Under the pieces are notes generated by a model that had not been told where the DNA came from, did not search any database, and saw nothing but the letters and a program-made list of their open reading frames with translations. This document shows positions 13,607-25,305 of a stretch of 64,000 nucleotides of DNA, one piece after another. Within the stretch, counting starts at the first letter, position 1. Every line of letters begins with the position of its first letter. Both the position numbers and the translations under genes were made by a program. Source of the stretch: Brachionus plicatilis (taxonomy: Eukaryota; Rotifera; Eurotatoria; Ploima; Brachionidae); assembly GCA_010279815.1 (NCBI GenBank), contig QEOQ01000519.1, positions 895,902-959,901 of the forward strand. Reading direction: 5' to 3'.

Positions 13607-14866
13607 ATATTTACCAACGAAAATTTTGACTGAGATGGTAATTTAGTCTGACATTTACTCTTAAATAAGTATTCTAAAATTGTCATTCAGTTAAATTTAA
13701 GCTACAATCATTCTTTCCAATTTCAATTTTAAAATAATTTAGTTAATTTTTTATTTAGCCAAAATTTTTATGTTTTAAAATTTAAAATTAACTTTTATTT
13801 TCCGATAAATGAAATAAACAAACATTTTAACCCAAGGCTTAATTAAATACAATATCTTTCAAATAAAATTGTGGAATCTCAATGCTAAAACTAATGGAAA
13901 TCTAAAATAAATCTATACTAGGGTCAATTTTAGATTGTTCATTTCCCCAGTCTAAACTTAATATCAGAATTTAACAGATCGATCTAAAATTCAAATTGAA
14001 CATTTTTTTGAACAATTTTTTAAAATTTAGACAAAAATATATTTTAAAACAAAAAAAATTAACTTAATACCAAAAATTAGTTTTACAAGATTATTTAATT
14101 TTCCAGGCTAATATTTATTAATACAATTAATAGACATTAAATACGATAATCATTGTCAATGATGAAGATAATGAAAATTTAATATTGTTCAGAGGCTAGA
14201 TTTTACTTTCCTTTTTATGAAAAATTCTTGAAGAATATCAAAAAGTTATTCACGATAAAAAAAATCATTTAAATAAATGGGAATTAAGTATTTTAATCAA
14301 AATAAGTATAATTAAAAGCATAAAGTAGTGATAAATTCGAATAAGTAGCATTTCGAATGAAAATTAAGTTTGAATTTAATTTTTGAATATAAATATTTTT
14401 GAATAATATGCTCGAAAATTAATTTATTTAAATTAATAATTGAATCTTTAAAATATTCGAATTAAAATTTGAAAATAAAAATTAACCAAAAAAATAATTG
14501 ATCAAAAAAAATTTAATTTAAAAATAATTCATTGAATAAATTGAATTTCAATTCGATTTGGATACAAAAAGTGTGCCAGATTTTCACCACTCAACACAAC
14601 TCTTCAAACATTTTCTGGAATACAATATTCCCATCCATCTTACCAGGTACCAAAAAATAGCTGTTCTGATATATCCAACGCTACAAGAGTACAAAAACTA
14701 AATTTTCGAAAAATTAATTTTTTTAAATGTTCTATTCAAATTTTAATACTTTCAAATTGTTAGCTGAATTTATCTAAAATTCAAGTTATTTTTTAAATTA
14801 TAATTAATTTTAATTTAAAAAAAGATAGTTTTTGAATTAAATTTCAAAAATAAAAATAAATCAAAT

Positions 14867-15687
14867 CAGACTTGTTTTTAAGTCACAGTTTTAAGTCTAA
14901 GTCACAAAAATTTAAGTCAAAGTTATGACTTGACTTAAAATTGTTTTTTTTTTTTTTTAAGTCAAGTCATTGACTTGACTTGACTTACAGTGGTATTACG
15001 ATAACTGTATTTTACTATTTTTTACTATATTTTACGTAAAATTACGTAAAATTGCCAAAGCAAAATTTAGTGAATTCACGGTATTTTACGTAAATTTACT
15101 ATATTTTTCGTAAAATATAGTAAAAAATAGTAAATACCAAAATGTGCAAAAAATACCGAAATTTTGACATTTTTTAAAATTTTTTGTTTTTTTTTTAATT
15201 TTTCATTTTTAAAGGAAAAAAAAATTTGTAAGTTTTCCTTTTTTTAGGTAAATTATGGTAAATTTTAATTAAAAAGAGTAAAAATACGGAGAATAATGAA
15301 AATTTTTTTAAAAAAACTTTACCTACCCATTTTTTACTGATTTTTTTATACAAAATATTTAATCGCTAATATTTATAAAATTTTAAAAAACCTTTAAAAT
15401 ATAAACTAATGATTCGACCATCCATCTTCTTTCTCAATAACGATTTTAATTACCTTAGTTCAAATTGTTTATTAATTTAATTTTAGGCTGTGTATTTATA
15501 GATATAAAAATTCTTACTTTTTTTAAGTGATTTATATAATTCTGACACTTTTCGGGAGTTAATGTTTTTTACTAAATTTACGTAAATTTTCGTAAATTTA
15601 CAATATTTTACGTAAAATATAGTAAAAAATAGTAAAATACAGTTATCGTAACACCACCGTAAGACTTGTGACTTAAAAACAACTCTG
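14867..15687. mobile_element. hAT-type MITE, interrupted by a TA-flanked MITE
   Basis: Ends resemble CAGACTTGTTTTTAAGTC and its complement, with imperfect 8-bp flanks AATCAAAT and AATCAATT (7 of 8). The body is AAGTC-rich like the 13.5, 33.3, 36.6 and 40.4 kb copies. Another element at 14988-15659 is inserted near the centre. Confidence 0.75.
14988..15659. mobile_element. Mariner-like MITE with ACGTAAA-rich arms
   Basis: Long terminal inverted repeats start CAGTGGTATTACGATAACTG and end in the near-complement, flanked by TA on both sides. The arms carry repeated TACTATTTTTTACTAT and TTTACGTAAA words. It lies inside the hAT-type MITE at 14867-15687. No transposase frame is present. Confidence 0.75.
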
Positions 15688-15941
15688 AATCAATTATTAT
15701 TTAAAATTTATCTTATATTCAAGATTTTTTTCGAATATACTTCTATATTTTCAATAGTCTTTTTAAATTTTTTATTTATTCAATTTTCAATTTGTGTCCA
15801 AAAAGCTAATTATGAAAATTAAGTATGTGTTGATGTATAAGTTCTATGAAAAGATTTTAGTTTAAGTTTTCAAGTCAGACCTAGACCGAAGTATTCACTT
15901 TGACTATAAAAATATTTGATCAAAAGAAAAAAATACTAAAA

Positions 15942-15947
15942 TTTATT
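15942..15947 (-). promoter_or_regulatory. Polyadenylation signal of the SRP receptor gene
   Basis: AATAAA on the minus strand 36 bp after the stop codon at 15983-15985. Confidence 0.5.
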
Positions 15948-15982
15948 TTAAAAATATCGAGTCATAAAAGTTGAAAAAAAAA

Positions 15983-18900
15983 TCATTTCAATAGTGATTT
16001 GACCACCGATTCTGCATTTAAGCTTTTAAGATCTGCATAAGTTTGTCCAGTTCCAACAAATACAATCGGCTGTCCAGTGGTATAAGTCATCGAAATGGCA
16101 GCGCCAACTTTGTCATCAATGGTGTCAAATTTGGTCAACACAATTCCATCAATAGTTCTTACCAGATCGGGATTGGTACTTTTGACGGGACTGTTATCAA
16201 TCAAAGCTTGATTGAATTTTTTTACTTGGTCAACTGCCTCATTGCCTACCAGCGCTTCACCAACAAACAAAACCAAATCTGGATTATTCACATTGATCAA
16301 TTTGGCGAGGGCTTTCATTAAAGGCTCATTGTCTTGCATCCTTCCCGCAGTGTCAACCAAAACAACATCTCTTTGGATGTCTTTGGCATAGCTGATGGCA
16401 TCATGTGCAATAGCGGCAGGGTCTTTGCCGTAGCCCTGCTCGAACAGCTCAACCATTGTGTTTCCTGCATGATTCTCAGGTGGATGCAGCGCGTTCAAAT
16501 GTCTCATATGAGTCTTTAGTTGTTCGACAGCACCAGAACGGAATGTGTCACAGGCAGCAATTAATATTTTAAAATTGTTCTCTATTAGCCAAAAAGTAAT
16601 TTTTGCCAAGTTGGTCGATTTGCCAACGCCATTCACACCACAAAACACAATCACATACGGCCGTTTTTGCCGCTGAGTCTCCAGCACATCTCGGAGAATG
16701 TCAACTCGACGCTTTGGCGTCAAAATTTGTACCATTGACTCATGCAATGCTTGCTTAATAATGCTTGTGGCAAATTGAAAATTGCTAAAATGCTTGCCTT
16801 CCAAATTCTGAGCCACATTTTCACAAATTTTGCCAGAAATTTCAGCTGCTACATTTTTAGCTACAAAATTTTTAATTCAATTAAATTTTTAATTTTTTTT
16901 TTTGTTTTAAATTTTTTTGTTACCAACTAAGTGATCATGCATTTTTTCCATTATTGGCTCAATGGTCTCTTTGGTCATTACTTTACCACCGATCATAGTT
17001 TTCAATGAACCAAACAAGCCGGTCTGTTTTGTAGTGCCATTTTGTTTTGACACTTTCTTGGATTTATTCTTATTTTCATCTATTAAATCATCGTTTTCAT
17101 CATAGTCGACCTCAATCGGCTTCAGACTCCCAGCCAGAGTTCCAATGTCGTTTTTGGACGCATATTGACTATTTATCAAATCTTCACATGACTTGTTCTG
17201 TTCGCTATAGTCCAAACAATTGACATCAACACTATCATCCCATTTTTTTGGCTCTTTTCCTTTCGCTTTGGTTTGGGGCGAGGCTGGATTTTTTTTTCTA
17301 AATAAATTTTTTTTTTAATTTTTAGTAAATAAAATGATCTTAATGACAAATGATCTTTTCACTCTTAGCTGTTCAATAATTAAACAAAAGTAAAAAAAAT
17401 TGATAACTAATTTTTTTGTATTTTATTGAATTGTTTAAAATTAATTATCAAATTATATATTAGTATGGAGTTTTTTATCAATTTATTTATTATTCTCGAA
17501 AGGAAAAAATTGTTTTTTTAAATAAAAAATGAAAAATTAAATATTTTTTAACTTCTTTTAAATTAAAAGATTAGGGTATTGTGAATTTTGGTACAAAAAT
17601 CAAAAACAAAATATTAAAAGTACCAAATCTTAAGTTCTGAAGGACCAAAATATGTTCTGTAATTTGCAGCAACTGATACATCCTTTGTACCACCAATATA
17701 CTGATTCTGCAAAACTCTGCAATAAATCTGCAAAACTCAGAAAATTGTAAATTTGGGATATCATATTTTATTAAAAATCCAACTCAACTTTAAGTGGTGG
17801 CACAAAGGAAGTATCAATTTCTACAATTTACAGAGCATGTTTTAGCCGGTCTAGATTAAAGTTCTGGCGTTTTTTGATTTTGGTTTTGATTTTTGTACAA
17901 AAATTCACAATGTTCTGAATTTTGCAGAGTTTTGCAGAATCAGTATATTGGTGGTACAAAGGATGTATCAGTTGCTACAATTTACAGAACATATTTTGGT
18001 CCTTCAGAACTTAAGTTTTGGTACTTTTAATATTTTGTTTTTGATTTTTGTACCAAAATTCACAATGTCAAAGATCAGCACTATTCCATTCAACTCGATT
18101 TATTTAAGTCGATCCATTTAATTTTTTAATAATTTAATAGAAATAATAAAATTTTTTAAATTCATTAAAAAAAAATCTAATTATATTTTGAAACTTAGAT
18201 GATCATTCTTTTTAGTGATCAAACATTTTAGTGATTGAAAAATTTTTGAATGATCATATAATCACTTAAGAGTTTTAACCTAAATTAAAAATTTAAATTA
18301 AATTTTTTTAAAATATTAATACACGTAAAAGTTTTTAATTGATATAATTTTTTTTTTTTACTTAAATAATTTAAAAAAAAAATCAAATGCTCTAAAATAT
18401 ATTTTTTAGTATTTAAACTCAAAAACCTCCTAAAACGCCGGGTCAAAGGCCCAAATCAAGATTAACCGGGTAAAAAAAATTAAATAATAATAATAATAAT
18501 AAAAAAAAAAGTTTCTTTTAAATTTAAAATTTTTTAATTTTCGATGCATAGTCAAAATAAATTTTTTGGTTTCTGACAGACGATTTTAAACTCTGCATTT
18601 AAATATGCCTGTGCTTAAGATCCGAAATCAAAGTTATCGATTAAAAAAGTAAACAAAACTTTTCCTATGTAAACTTAATTTACTTTTAATTGCATAAGTA
18701 AAATTAATTTTTGAATAATTTAAAATTTTGATCAATTTAAAAAAATTTTAATTATTTATAAACCTAGATGATCAGCGATCAAACATTTGAGTGATTTTGA
18801 AATATTTGAATGGTCAAATAATCACTTAATCTAAATTAAATTTTTTTAAATATTTTTTGTAAACAATCTCAAATTTAAAATTACCTATAATTAAATAAAA

Positions 18901-19637
18901 AACTACTCTATAAAATCTTTTAACTGATAAAAAATTTGAAATTAATTTTTTTCTTATTCAAAAAAAATATTCTTGCCAAATTATTTTTTGATAATTAAAT
19001 TAAATTAAATTTACGATTTAGGCTCGTATCTCCTCATTTGTCTGGGTCCAGGACTGTTCACCTGTTTTCCTTCAACATTTTCGACCAAATCAGGGGTTAA
19101 ATTTTCGACCTCCTCGGTCTTCGGTTTGTCCGATCCAGTGGCTGATTGAATTAAATTTCCCAGAAAAGTTTTCTTTGTTTCCATCATTGACGCCACTGTT
19201 CGCGTCGACTTTTCAGATTCTTCGTATTTCCTCGGTTTTCGCTGCACTTGAGCCTCTTGCTCGGCCTCTCTTTCACAGCATTCCAATATTTCATCAAAAT
19301 CCTGCTTAAAGCCATCAAAATTGGTTCCAAATTGGCAATTTTGAATGGCTTGTTTGTACTTGTCGCGGAAACGAAGCTGAATTTCAGTCAAAAATTTATC
19401 AACATAGGTCAGCTTGAGGATGTTCTGATAGGCAACCACGAACACCAGTTCAAACTCATTGTCCAACTTGTACTGCAATGAAAGAGTGTTATGGTTCCAC
19501 GCAGACTGCACCGCACGCTCTTGAAGTATCACACTCTTGATAAGTTCATTGACAGTGTTGGTGAACAGGCCACTAGTGCCCTGAAAATACCACAAAACAA
19601 TGCCGCTTTTGCTGAATATTGTGAGCAAGTCCAACAT
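15983..19637 (-). CDS. SRPRA: Signal recognition particle receptor subunit alpha
   Basis: GTPase that docks SRP-ribosome complexes at the ER membrane. Three exons (minus): 19637-19015, 17297-16924, 16860-15983; junction phases agree and give 624 aa, close to the roughly 640 aa of animal homologues. The start [12 protein letters not shown] is the conserved N-terminus. Exon 1 is the SX/longin-like domain that binds the beta subunit. A charged linker follows (GKEPKKW near the usual position). The last exon is the NG GTPase domain, with GVNGVGKST (P-loop), [26 protein letters not shown] and GTGQTYADL. Intron 1 (1.7 kb) carries a foldback element. The start codon faces that of QSOX-B 306 bp away. 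Nothing looks broken. Confidence 0.95.
17574..18069. mobile_element. Foldback MITE in SRPRA intron 1
   Basis: Arms of about 160 bp in inverted orientation (17574-17740 and 17905-18069), with ends sharing ATTGTGAATTTTGGTACAAA. Imperfect 8-bp flanks AAAGATTA/AAAGATCA lie outside. The centre holds another partial inverted copy of the arm (about 17795-17910) and TTTTGCAGA words seen in other foldbacks of the window. Confidence 0.7.
18070..19014. other. Remainder of SRPRA intron 1
   Basis: AT-rich intronic sequence with a short AAT microsatellite at about 18485-18502. A sequence close to 'GATGATCA...CAAACATTT' occurs twice (about 18198 and 18768), suggesting a small direct repeat. No coding potential is seen. 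Confidence 0.4.
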
Positions 19638-19943
19638 TTTGGTCTAAAAATTTTAATTAAATAATTTTTTTCTAAAAATGTTCAAATTTTATAAAGAAAT
19701 TTTTGTCGATTTTGATCAAAACGTCATCATTTTTATTTACCAAATAAGTGAAAGTAAAATACTGACAGAAATAATTTCTATATGTGACTATAAATGTTTA
19801 TTAGAAAAAAAGAAAAAATAATAAATTTTCAAAAAGTGCAAATTTCAAGCCTATAAATCAAAAAAAACTTTTCATTTGCATTTGTTTAGTTTGTAAATTT
19901 TAGCTTATAAATTCTGGTTGAAAAACACATTATTCACCAAATT
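19638..19943. promoter_or_regulatory. Divergent promoter region between SRPRA and QSOX-B
   Basis: The 306 bp between the two start codons must hold the 5' untranslated regions and promoters of both genes, which are transcribed away from each other. No TATA box can be assigned with confidence in such AT-rich DNA. Shared regulation is inference. Confidence 0.5.
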
Positions 19944-22900
19944 ATGATGAGTATACAATTTGTTATTCTTTTGCTTGTCGGAGAGATTTACAAGCTTGAG
20001 GCTAAAAGCTTTCATCCGGGCTTGTACCAAGCTGACAAACACCACATCACCATTTTAAATAATGACAACTATAGGCAAGCATTGTTTGACCAGAAAAGCG
20101 ATGTTATGTATTTTGTGGAATTTTATGCTCATTGGTGCGGCACCTGTAAGCGCTACGCTCCAGCTTGGATCAATCTGGCCAGTGAAGCAAAATCCTGGCA
20201 AAAAGTAGTGAAATTTGCTGCCATGAACTGTGGCGATTCACAGAACTCGCCAGTTTGTGGTCAATTCGAAATTGACATGTACCCGACAGTGAGGCTTTTC
20301 CCAGTCCGAGCCCGCTTCAATCCGCCGCTACATGGCGCTAGAGACTTTGATACGGACAAAAAGTCAAGTTTTCTTAGCGAGCTCTTAACTGAGATCCAAA
20401 ATTCGAACAACCCCTCATGGCCTAACCTGAAGCCCTTTAAGTAAAAAATAAATTTTTTTTTTTTTTTTTTATTTTTTTTTTTCGCAGGTCTCAAAATTTG
20501 AGCGAAATTTTTGGTTCGGAGGAGAAAAAAAAAAATTTTGCCTTCTTGATACTCGAAGATGATGCTGTTATAGCAAAAAAAGTTTATTTCAATTTAAATT
20601 TAAAAATAAAAATCTAAAATTAAATTCATTTTTAAGATTATAATGGATTTTTCAGAATTTCTGGACGATTTTGTGGTCCGGAGAACAAGTTGGTCTGAAA
20701 ATCCTGAGCTAATGAAAAGTTTAAAAATAGACAATAGCTCCATACCGGGTCTTGTGGTGATTGAAAATATAAATAGTCGAATTTTTTACCGATTGATCAA
20801 TAGAAATTTAAATTTGCAAAACAAAGATACTAGGGACATTCTAGGGTCTTTGATCAAGGAATACATGCAAACTGCTCCGTATGTGAACCATAAAATAGCA
20901 ACCACTACCAAGGCACTGGTCGAAAGTACAAAAAACACTGAGCAAGTTGCCAAAAACGTGGCTAAAATGAGCATGCAAGACTTGGAAACTGGTCTGCATT
21001 TAATGATCAGAAATGAAATTCCACATTCGAGTATTATACTAGGTGAAGAACTTTACGCGCTAAGAAGATGGATTCGGACTTTAGCTTTGGTAAGTGCTTA
21101 AGAAAAAATTAAAATTAAGAAGTGAATTTTTATTAATATAATTTAAAATATCGTGGTTTTTAAAATTATTTTATTGAACCTGACACTTTATAAATGAATT
21201 AAAGAAGACAAAATTTAAATTATATAAATTAGTCAACTAGAAAAAAATTTTTAAATTTTAGAATTTAAAAAAAATTATTACAAAATTTCAAATAAATTTA
21301 AAAAAATTTTAATTTAAAAAAATTGCAAGATCACAGTGTATTGTTGAAAATTTAATCATACATTTTTTTACATTTTTACTCTATTTCGATTTTATTTTTT
21401 ACTTCGACAAAAAATAGTTTAACATTACGAAAATTTTAAATCTCTATTTAGCATAATTCAAACAGTTTTTAGTAAAAGAAAAAAATATTGAATTTATTTT
21501 TAAGTATCATTTTCAAAAAGTTTTTTCTTTCGTCTTGAAGAAATTAAGAGATTAAAATTTAATAAAAAATAATAATGATATTTAAATTTTTTAATTGAAG
21601 GGATCTTTTGAAGCATAAATATACAGCATAACAATTCTTTCAAGGTTTTCTGAGGAAAAAAATAATTAAATTAATTTTTGTAATTGAAGCATAAAATTTG
21701 AAAGTAAAGCATGCTTAAATTCTATAATACATGCTAATTTTAAATATGAAGTGTAAAATTTTAAGATTTTAAAAGTTTATACATTACAGTTTGAAAATTT
21801 TCAACTCAAAAATAATTTTCATTTTTGAATAAAATAAATAAATTTAGTCTAAATTGTCTAAAGAACTGAAAAAAGAGAAATATCACAATTCAGAAAAATG
21901 AACCTGTACTAAAATTATTCAACATTTATTTATTAAAAAATGTTGTTTTTTTTAACTTTTTGAATAAGTTTTATTTTACACATTTTTTAAAATAATTAAC
22001 CTTTTATATAATTTAATTTTTATGTCGAAAATTCAAATAAGTTATTTAGATTTTGTCAAGCAGTATTGAACTATTTCAATTCATCTCTTTGTTTTTAATT
22101 AACAGATAAAGTATAAAATATTTTTTATTATATAATTATTTATTTTATTTTCTTAATCGAAATAAATATTTAAAATTTTTAATATCAAATTAAATTAATT
22201 ATTTTGTTTAGTCAAGTTGTATATTTCTTTCCTTGAATTTTTAAGATCGGTGAGCATTTTGGAAGAAATTGACTGAGATTTTTTAAGTTGATCTTTAAGA
22301 CTTTTGTTTTGTTCAGTTACTTGATTGCATTTAAATCTAAAATTTTCTAATTGACCATTTGATGAAACTAGTTCGTGTTCGAAGTGAGTTTTTTGTTCAT
22401 TTAAAATTTGATTTTCGGTGTTTAACTTTTTGACAAGTAAATGTTGTTTGTAGATTATTTTTTCTTTTTGGTCAGTGAGTCTATTTTCATATGATTGCCG
22501 TTGTTCTTTTAATTTGTCCAAAATTGAAGAAGATCCCTTCATATTTTGAAATTTATCTTTTTTGAGTTTTTCCAACAATTTTTTCTTTTTTCTCTCCAAA
22601 TCACAGCACTGGTTGATTGAATCACATGGTAGGGTTTTCAAAGATGAGTCTTGTTCCATTTTTTATTCTCTCCTTTTCCAAATTTTACAAATTAAGATGC
22701 CATTTTACCAGGAAAAAAATTCAGTTTAAATAGTTGATATTCTAATTTCAAACATTCCAATCAATCAAATCTAATCAATCAGTTTTGAACAGTTATAAAA
22801 TTAAAGTGGTACTTTTAATCAATTATTATTACTTAATCAATTTCAATTAAGTATTTTCCGGGCAGGAAAGAGGTGATAAATTATTTGACCAACTTGGACA

Positions 22901-23839
22901 GAAAGTTAAGTTCAATTAATTCAAATGAAATTACTGGGGATCAATGGATCCAAATGACTAAAGAAGATCAAAATGTAATTTTTTTAATAAATTTTTAGAA
23001 AAAAAATTTTTTTTTATTTAATTTTAAATTAAGAATGAATCTTATTTACCAGAGAGTACAGAATGGGCACATTGCAAAGGATCGACACCAAATTACCGTG
23101 GTTTTCCGTGTTCATTGTGGACATTATTTCATTCATTAACAGTTCGCCAATATGAACTTGAAATGGCTAAATTAAAGCCATGTAATTTTTTTAAAATTAT
23201 TCCACATAAATTTTTTTTTGCTTAATATTTTGATAGTTGAACAAAGATTTAATCTCAGGGAAGTAATAGATTCAGTACGCTTTTTTGTTAAGCACTTCTT
23301 TCGTTGCTCAGAATGTTCTAAAAACTTCAAAAAAGAAACTTACGATTACCTTGACCATTTGAAAAAACCCCAGGATGCAGTGCTTTATCTTTGGAAAGGT
23401 GTTTTTCAATAAAAGATCAATTAACAACTTAATTTTAAAATTTTTTTTATCAGTTCACAATAGCGTAAATAAACGACTGGCAAATGACATCACAGAAGAT
23501 CCAATTTATCCCAAAGATCAATTTCCATCAAAAACTTTATGTCCAGATTGTTATGACAATAATAATCAATGGATCGAACAAAGGGTATTTGATTTTTTGG
23601 TGTCATTCTATTCATCCAAAAATATGCTTCCGACTATTCACCACTATCTGCCTGAAGATAAAATTTATTCTGGAAATTTGGCTAAACCGAGATTTGAGGG
23701 ACAAAAAGCCAAGTCAATTTTGGACAAATTTCAGCCATCAACAGGTCTCTATATTGGAATTTTCTTTATATCTGTATTTGGCTTAATGTTGTTGTTTATA
23801 GGTATTCGTAAAAGTAGAGCCAGATTTGGATCTAGATGA
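19944..23839 (+). CDS. QSOX: Quiescin sulfhydryl oxidase, paralogue B (membrane-anchored)
   Basis: Same enzyme class as paralogue A. Seven exons: 19944-20440, 20488-20581, 20637-21089, 22852-22974, 23034-23181, 23237-23398, 23454-23839; the phases close to give 620 aa. The N-terminus is a signal peptide starting [13 protein letters not shown]. The thioredoxin site is WCGTC (about residues 64-68). Exon 3 ends at the conserved TLAL/YFPGR junction of QSOX. Erv-domain landmarks [13 protein letters not shown] and CSEC are present, then CPDC and a C-terminal membrane segment before a basic tail. An extra 55-bp intron splits what is a single exon in paralogue A. The 1.76 kb third intron holds a nested gene on the opposite strand. 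Nothing indicates inactivation. Confidence 0.9.
21970..23190. repeat. Inverted near-identical tract, arm 2 (conversion tract)
   Basis: Partner of 9600-10830 in opposite orientation. It covers the nested coiled-coil gene and QSOX-B exons 4 and 5. The flanking QSOX exons are far more diverged than this tract. Boundaries are by eye. Confidence 0.85.
22195..22659 (-). CDS. Nested coiled-coil protein, copy 2 (unknown function)
   Basis: A 154-aa intronless frame on the minus strand inside intron 3 of QSOX paralogue B, counterpart of 10134-10598. Compared with copy 1 it has four amino acid changes (Glu to Asp, Gln to His, Ala to Thr, Asn to Lys) and about five silent changes. The length, start and stop are kept. 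The product is a Lys/Glu/Gln-rich coiled coil without membrane segments. Its antisense position inside the same intron of both paralogues means that it predates the last homogenisation of this tract, and possibly the QSOX duplication. Function unknown. Confidence 0.65.
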   Translation of the reverse strand: MEQDSSLKTLPCDSINQCCDLERKKKKLLEKLKKDKFQNMKGSSSILDKLKEQRQSYENRLTDQKEKIIYKQHLLVKKLNTENQILNEQKTHFEHELVSSNGQLENFRFKCNQVTEQNKSLKDQLKKSQSISSKMLTDLKNSRKEIYNLTKQNN

Positions 23840-24449
23840 ACTACTATCAAATACAATCGGATAAAAGCCTGAATTTAATCAAAATTTAAATTTTTATCAA
23901 TCTAGTTTATAAGATTAGTTGCAGTGATTTTTATTTAAAGTTACATCGCAGTGATCGTTGATGTTATTTAGTATATTTAAAAAAAAATTTTTAATATTAA
24001 TTAAGAATATAAATAGAGAATATTTTAATTTTTTGTTAGCTTATTTTATTTTACTTACATAATATGTTTTTTCATTTATTAAAAAATTAGAGATATTGTT
24101 AGAATTTATTAAGTTTACGTAAACAAATTAAATTCGGATTTAATTTAAAATAGTTGTTATGAATAAATTTTATTTAGTATTAAAATTAATTTTTTTTATT
24201 TATGACACTTTATCACATTGGAACAACATAAATCTCAATATAAAAAAATGCCCAAATTCCAATAATCTTTTTTTTTATAAAAAATTTTTTTTATTGTTGA
24301 TTCAAGTCAAAAGGCGAGCCCATCACTAAAAGTCAAAAATTTAAAAACCATGAAATTTATATTTAGTTTTAAATTAAATGTCTGACTAAACAGGCCGTTT
24401 TGATAAAAAAAATTGAAAAAAGCTTGAGACTTTTTTGTCTAAGGAACTA

Positions 24450-25303
24450 CCGTAAACTCGTGACCATTACTCTTGAACAATGTCAAAATTTGAGTTTATT
24501 CCATACGGAACTAATACCATCGAAACCATGTTATAAATTTTTTTTATTTTTTTTTAGAATAAACCTTGACGTCTGACTTTAAACTAAGAGTAAGCGCAAA
24601 ACTTTGATTTTATTCTTAGAATAATTTCGAATTTATTTTCCAATAAACTTAAAAAATTGTAGAGTTAAATTCGAAATTAAAAAAAATTAAAAAATTAAAC
24701 TTTATTCTAATTTTTGTATTTATTCTAAGAATAAAAATTAAATTCTATTAAAAATTAAAAATTAAAATCAAATTTAAAATTAAAAAATTCGATTTAATAG
24801 CTAAAAAAAAACTGTATAAAAACATTTGTTTATTATTTTGCCTAATAATTTTACCATTTTCGTCACGAGGTAACCTTTTTCTACCACGTTTCTTTGGTGA
24901 TAATTGATTTGAACAAGTTTCGATATTGGAAGCTATTAAAATTTGGGATTTGGTTTGGATGGTCTGAAGGTTCAATTCCCTAAGAGGGTTTCGATTAGTT
25001 GGCTCTTGTCTATTTGTATTTACGGTTTGAGTTGACAATGATGAAACATATGTTTTTGGATCTTTATCTATTTTTGAATAATATCGCGGAATAAATGGTT
25101 AGACGGATTAGAAATAAAACCGTAAATACAAATAGACAAAAGCCAACTAATCGAAAATATACCCATAGTTTAAAGTCAGACGTCAAGGTTTATTCTAAAA
25201 AAAAATTTAAAAATTTTATAACATGGTTTCGATGGTATTAGTTCCGTATGGAATAAATCCAAATTTTGACATTGTTCCAAGAGTAATGGTCACGAGTTTA
25301 CGG
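24450..25303. mobile_element. TA-flanked element with about 130-bp inverted repeats
   Basis: Ends CCGTAAACTCGTGACCATTA and its complement are flanked by TA at 24448-24449 and 25304-25305. The inverted repeats run about 130 bp (24450-24590 and 25165-25303) with few mismatches. A second internal inverted repeat (about 24985-25030 against 25110-25150) overlaps a 96-aa minus-strand frame at 24748-25038. The layout fits a non-autonomous Tc1/mariner-like element. Confidence 0.8.
24748..25038 (-). pseudogene. AT-hook-bearing ORF fragment inside the element
   Basis: A 96-aa frame with a basic AT-hook-like stretch (KKRGRKRLPRDENG) preceded by a polar Ser/Thr/Gln/Asn-rich segment. Similar basic tails (KRKRGRPKK, KRKRGRPTK) end the SWIM-type MULE remnants at 45.9 and 57.3 kb, so it may be a captured transposase or host tail. 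It is too short to assign, and the hydrophobic last 20 residues look like read-through into AT-rich DNA. Confidence 0.4.
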
Positions 25304-25305
25304 TA

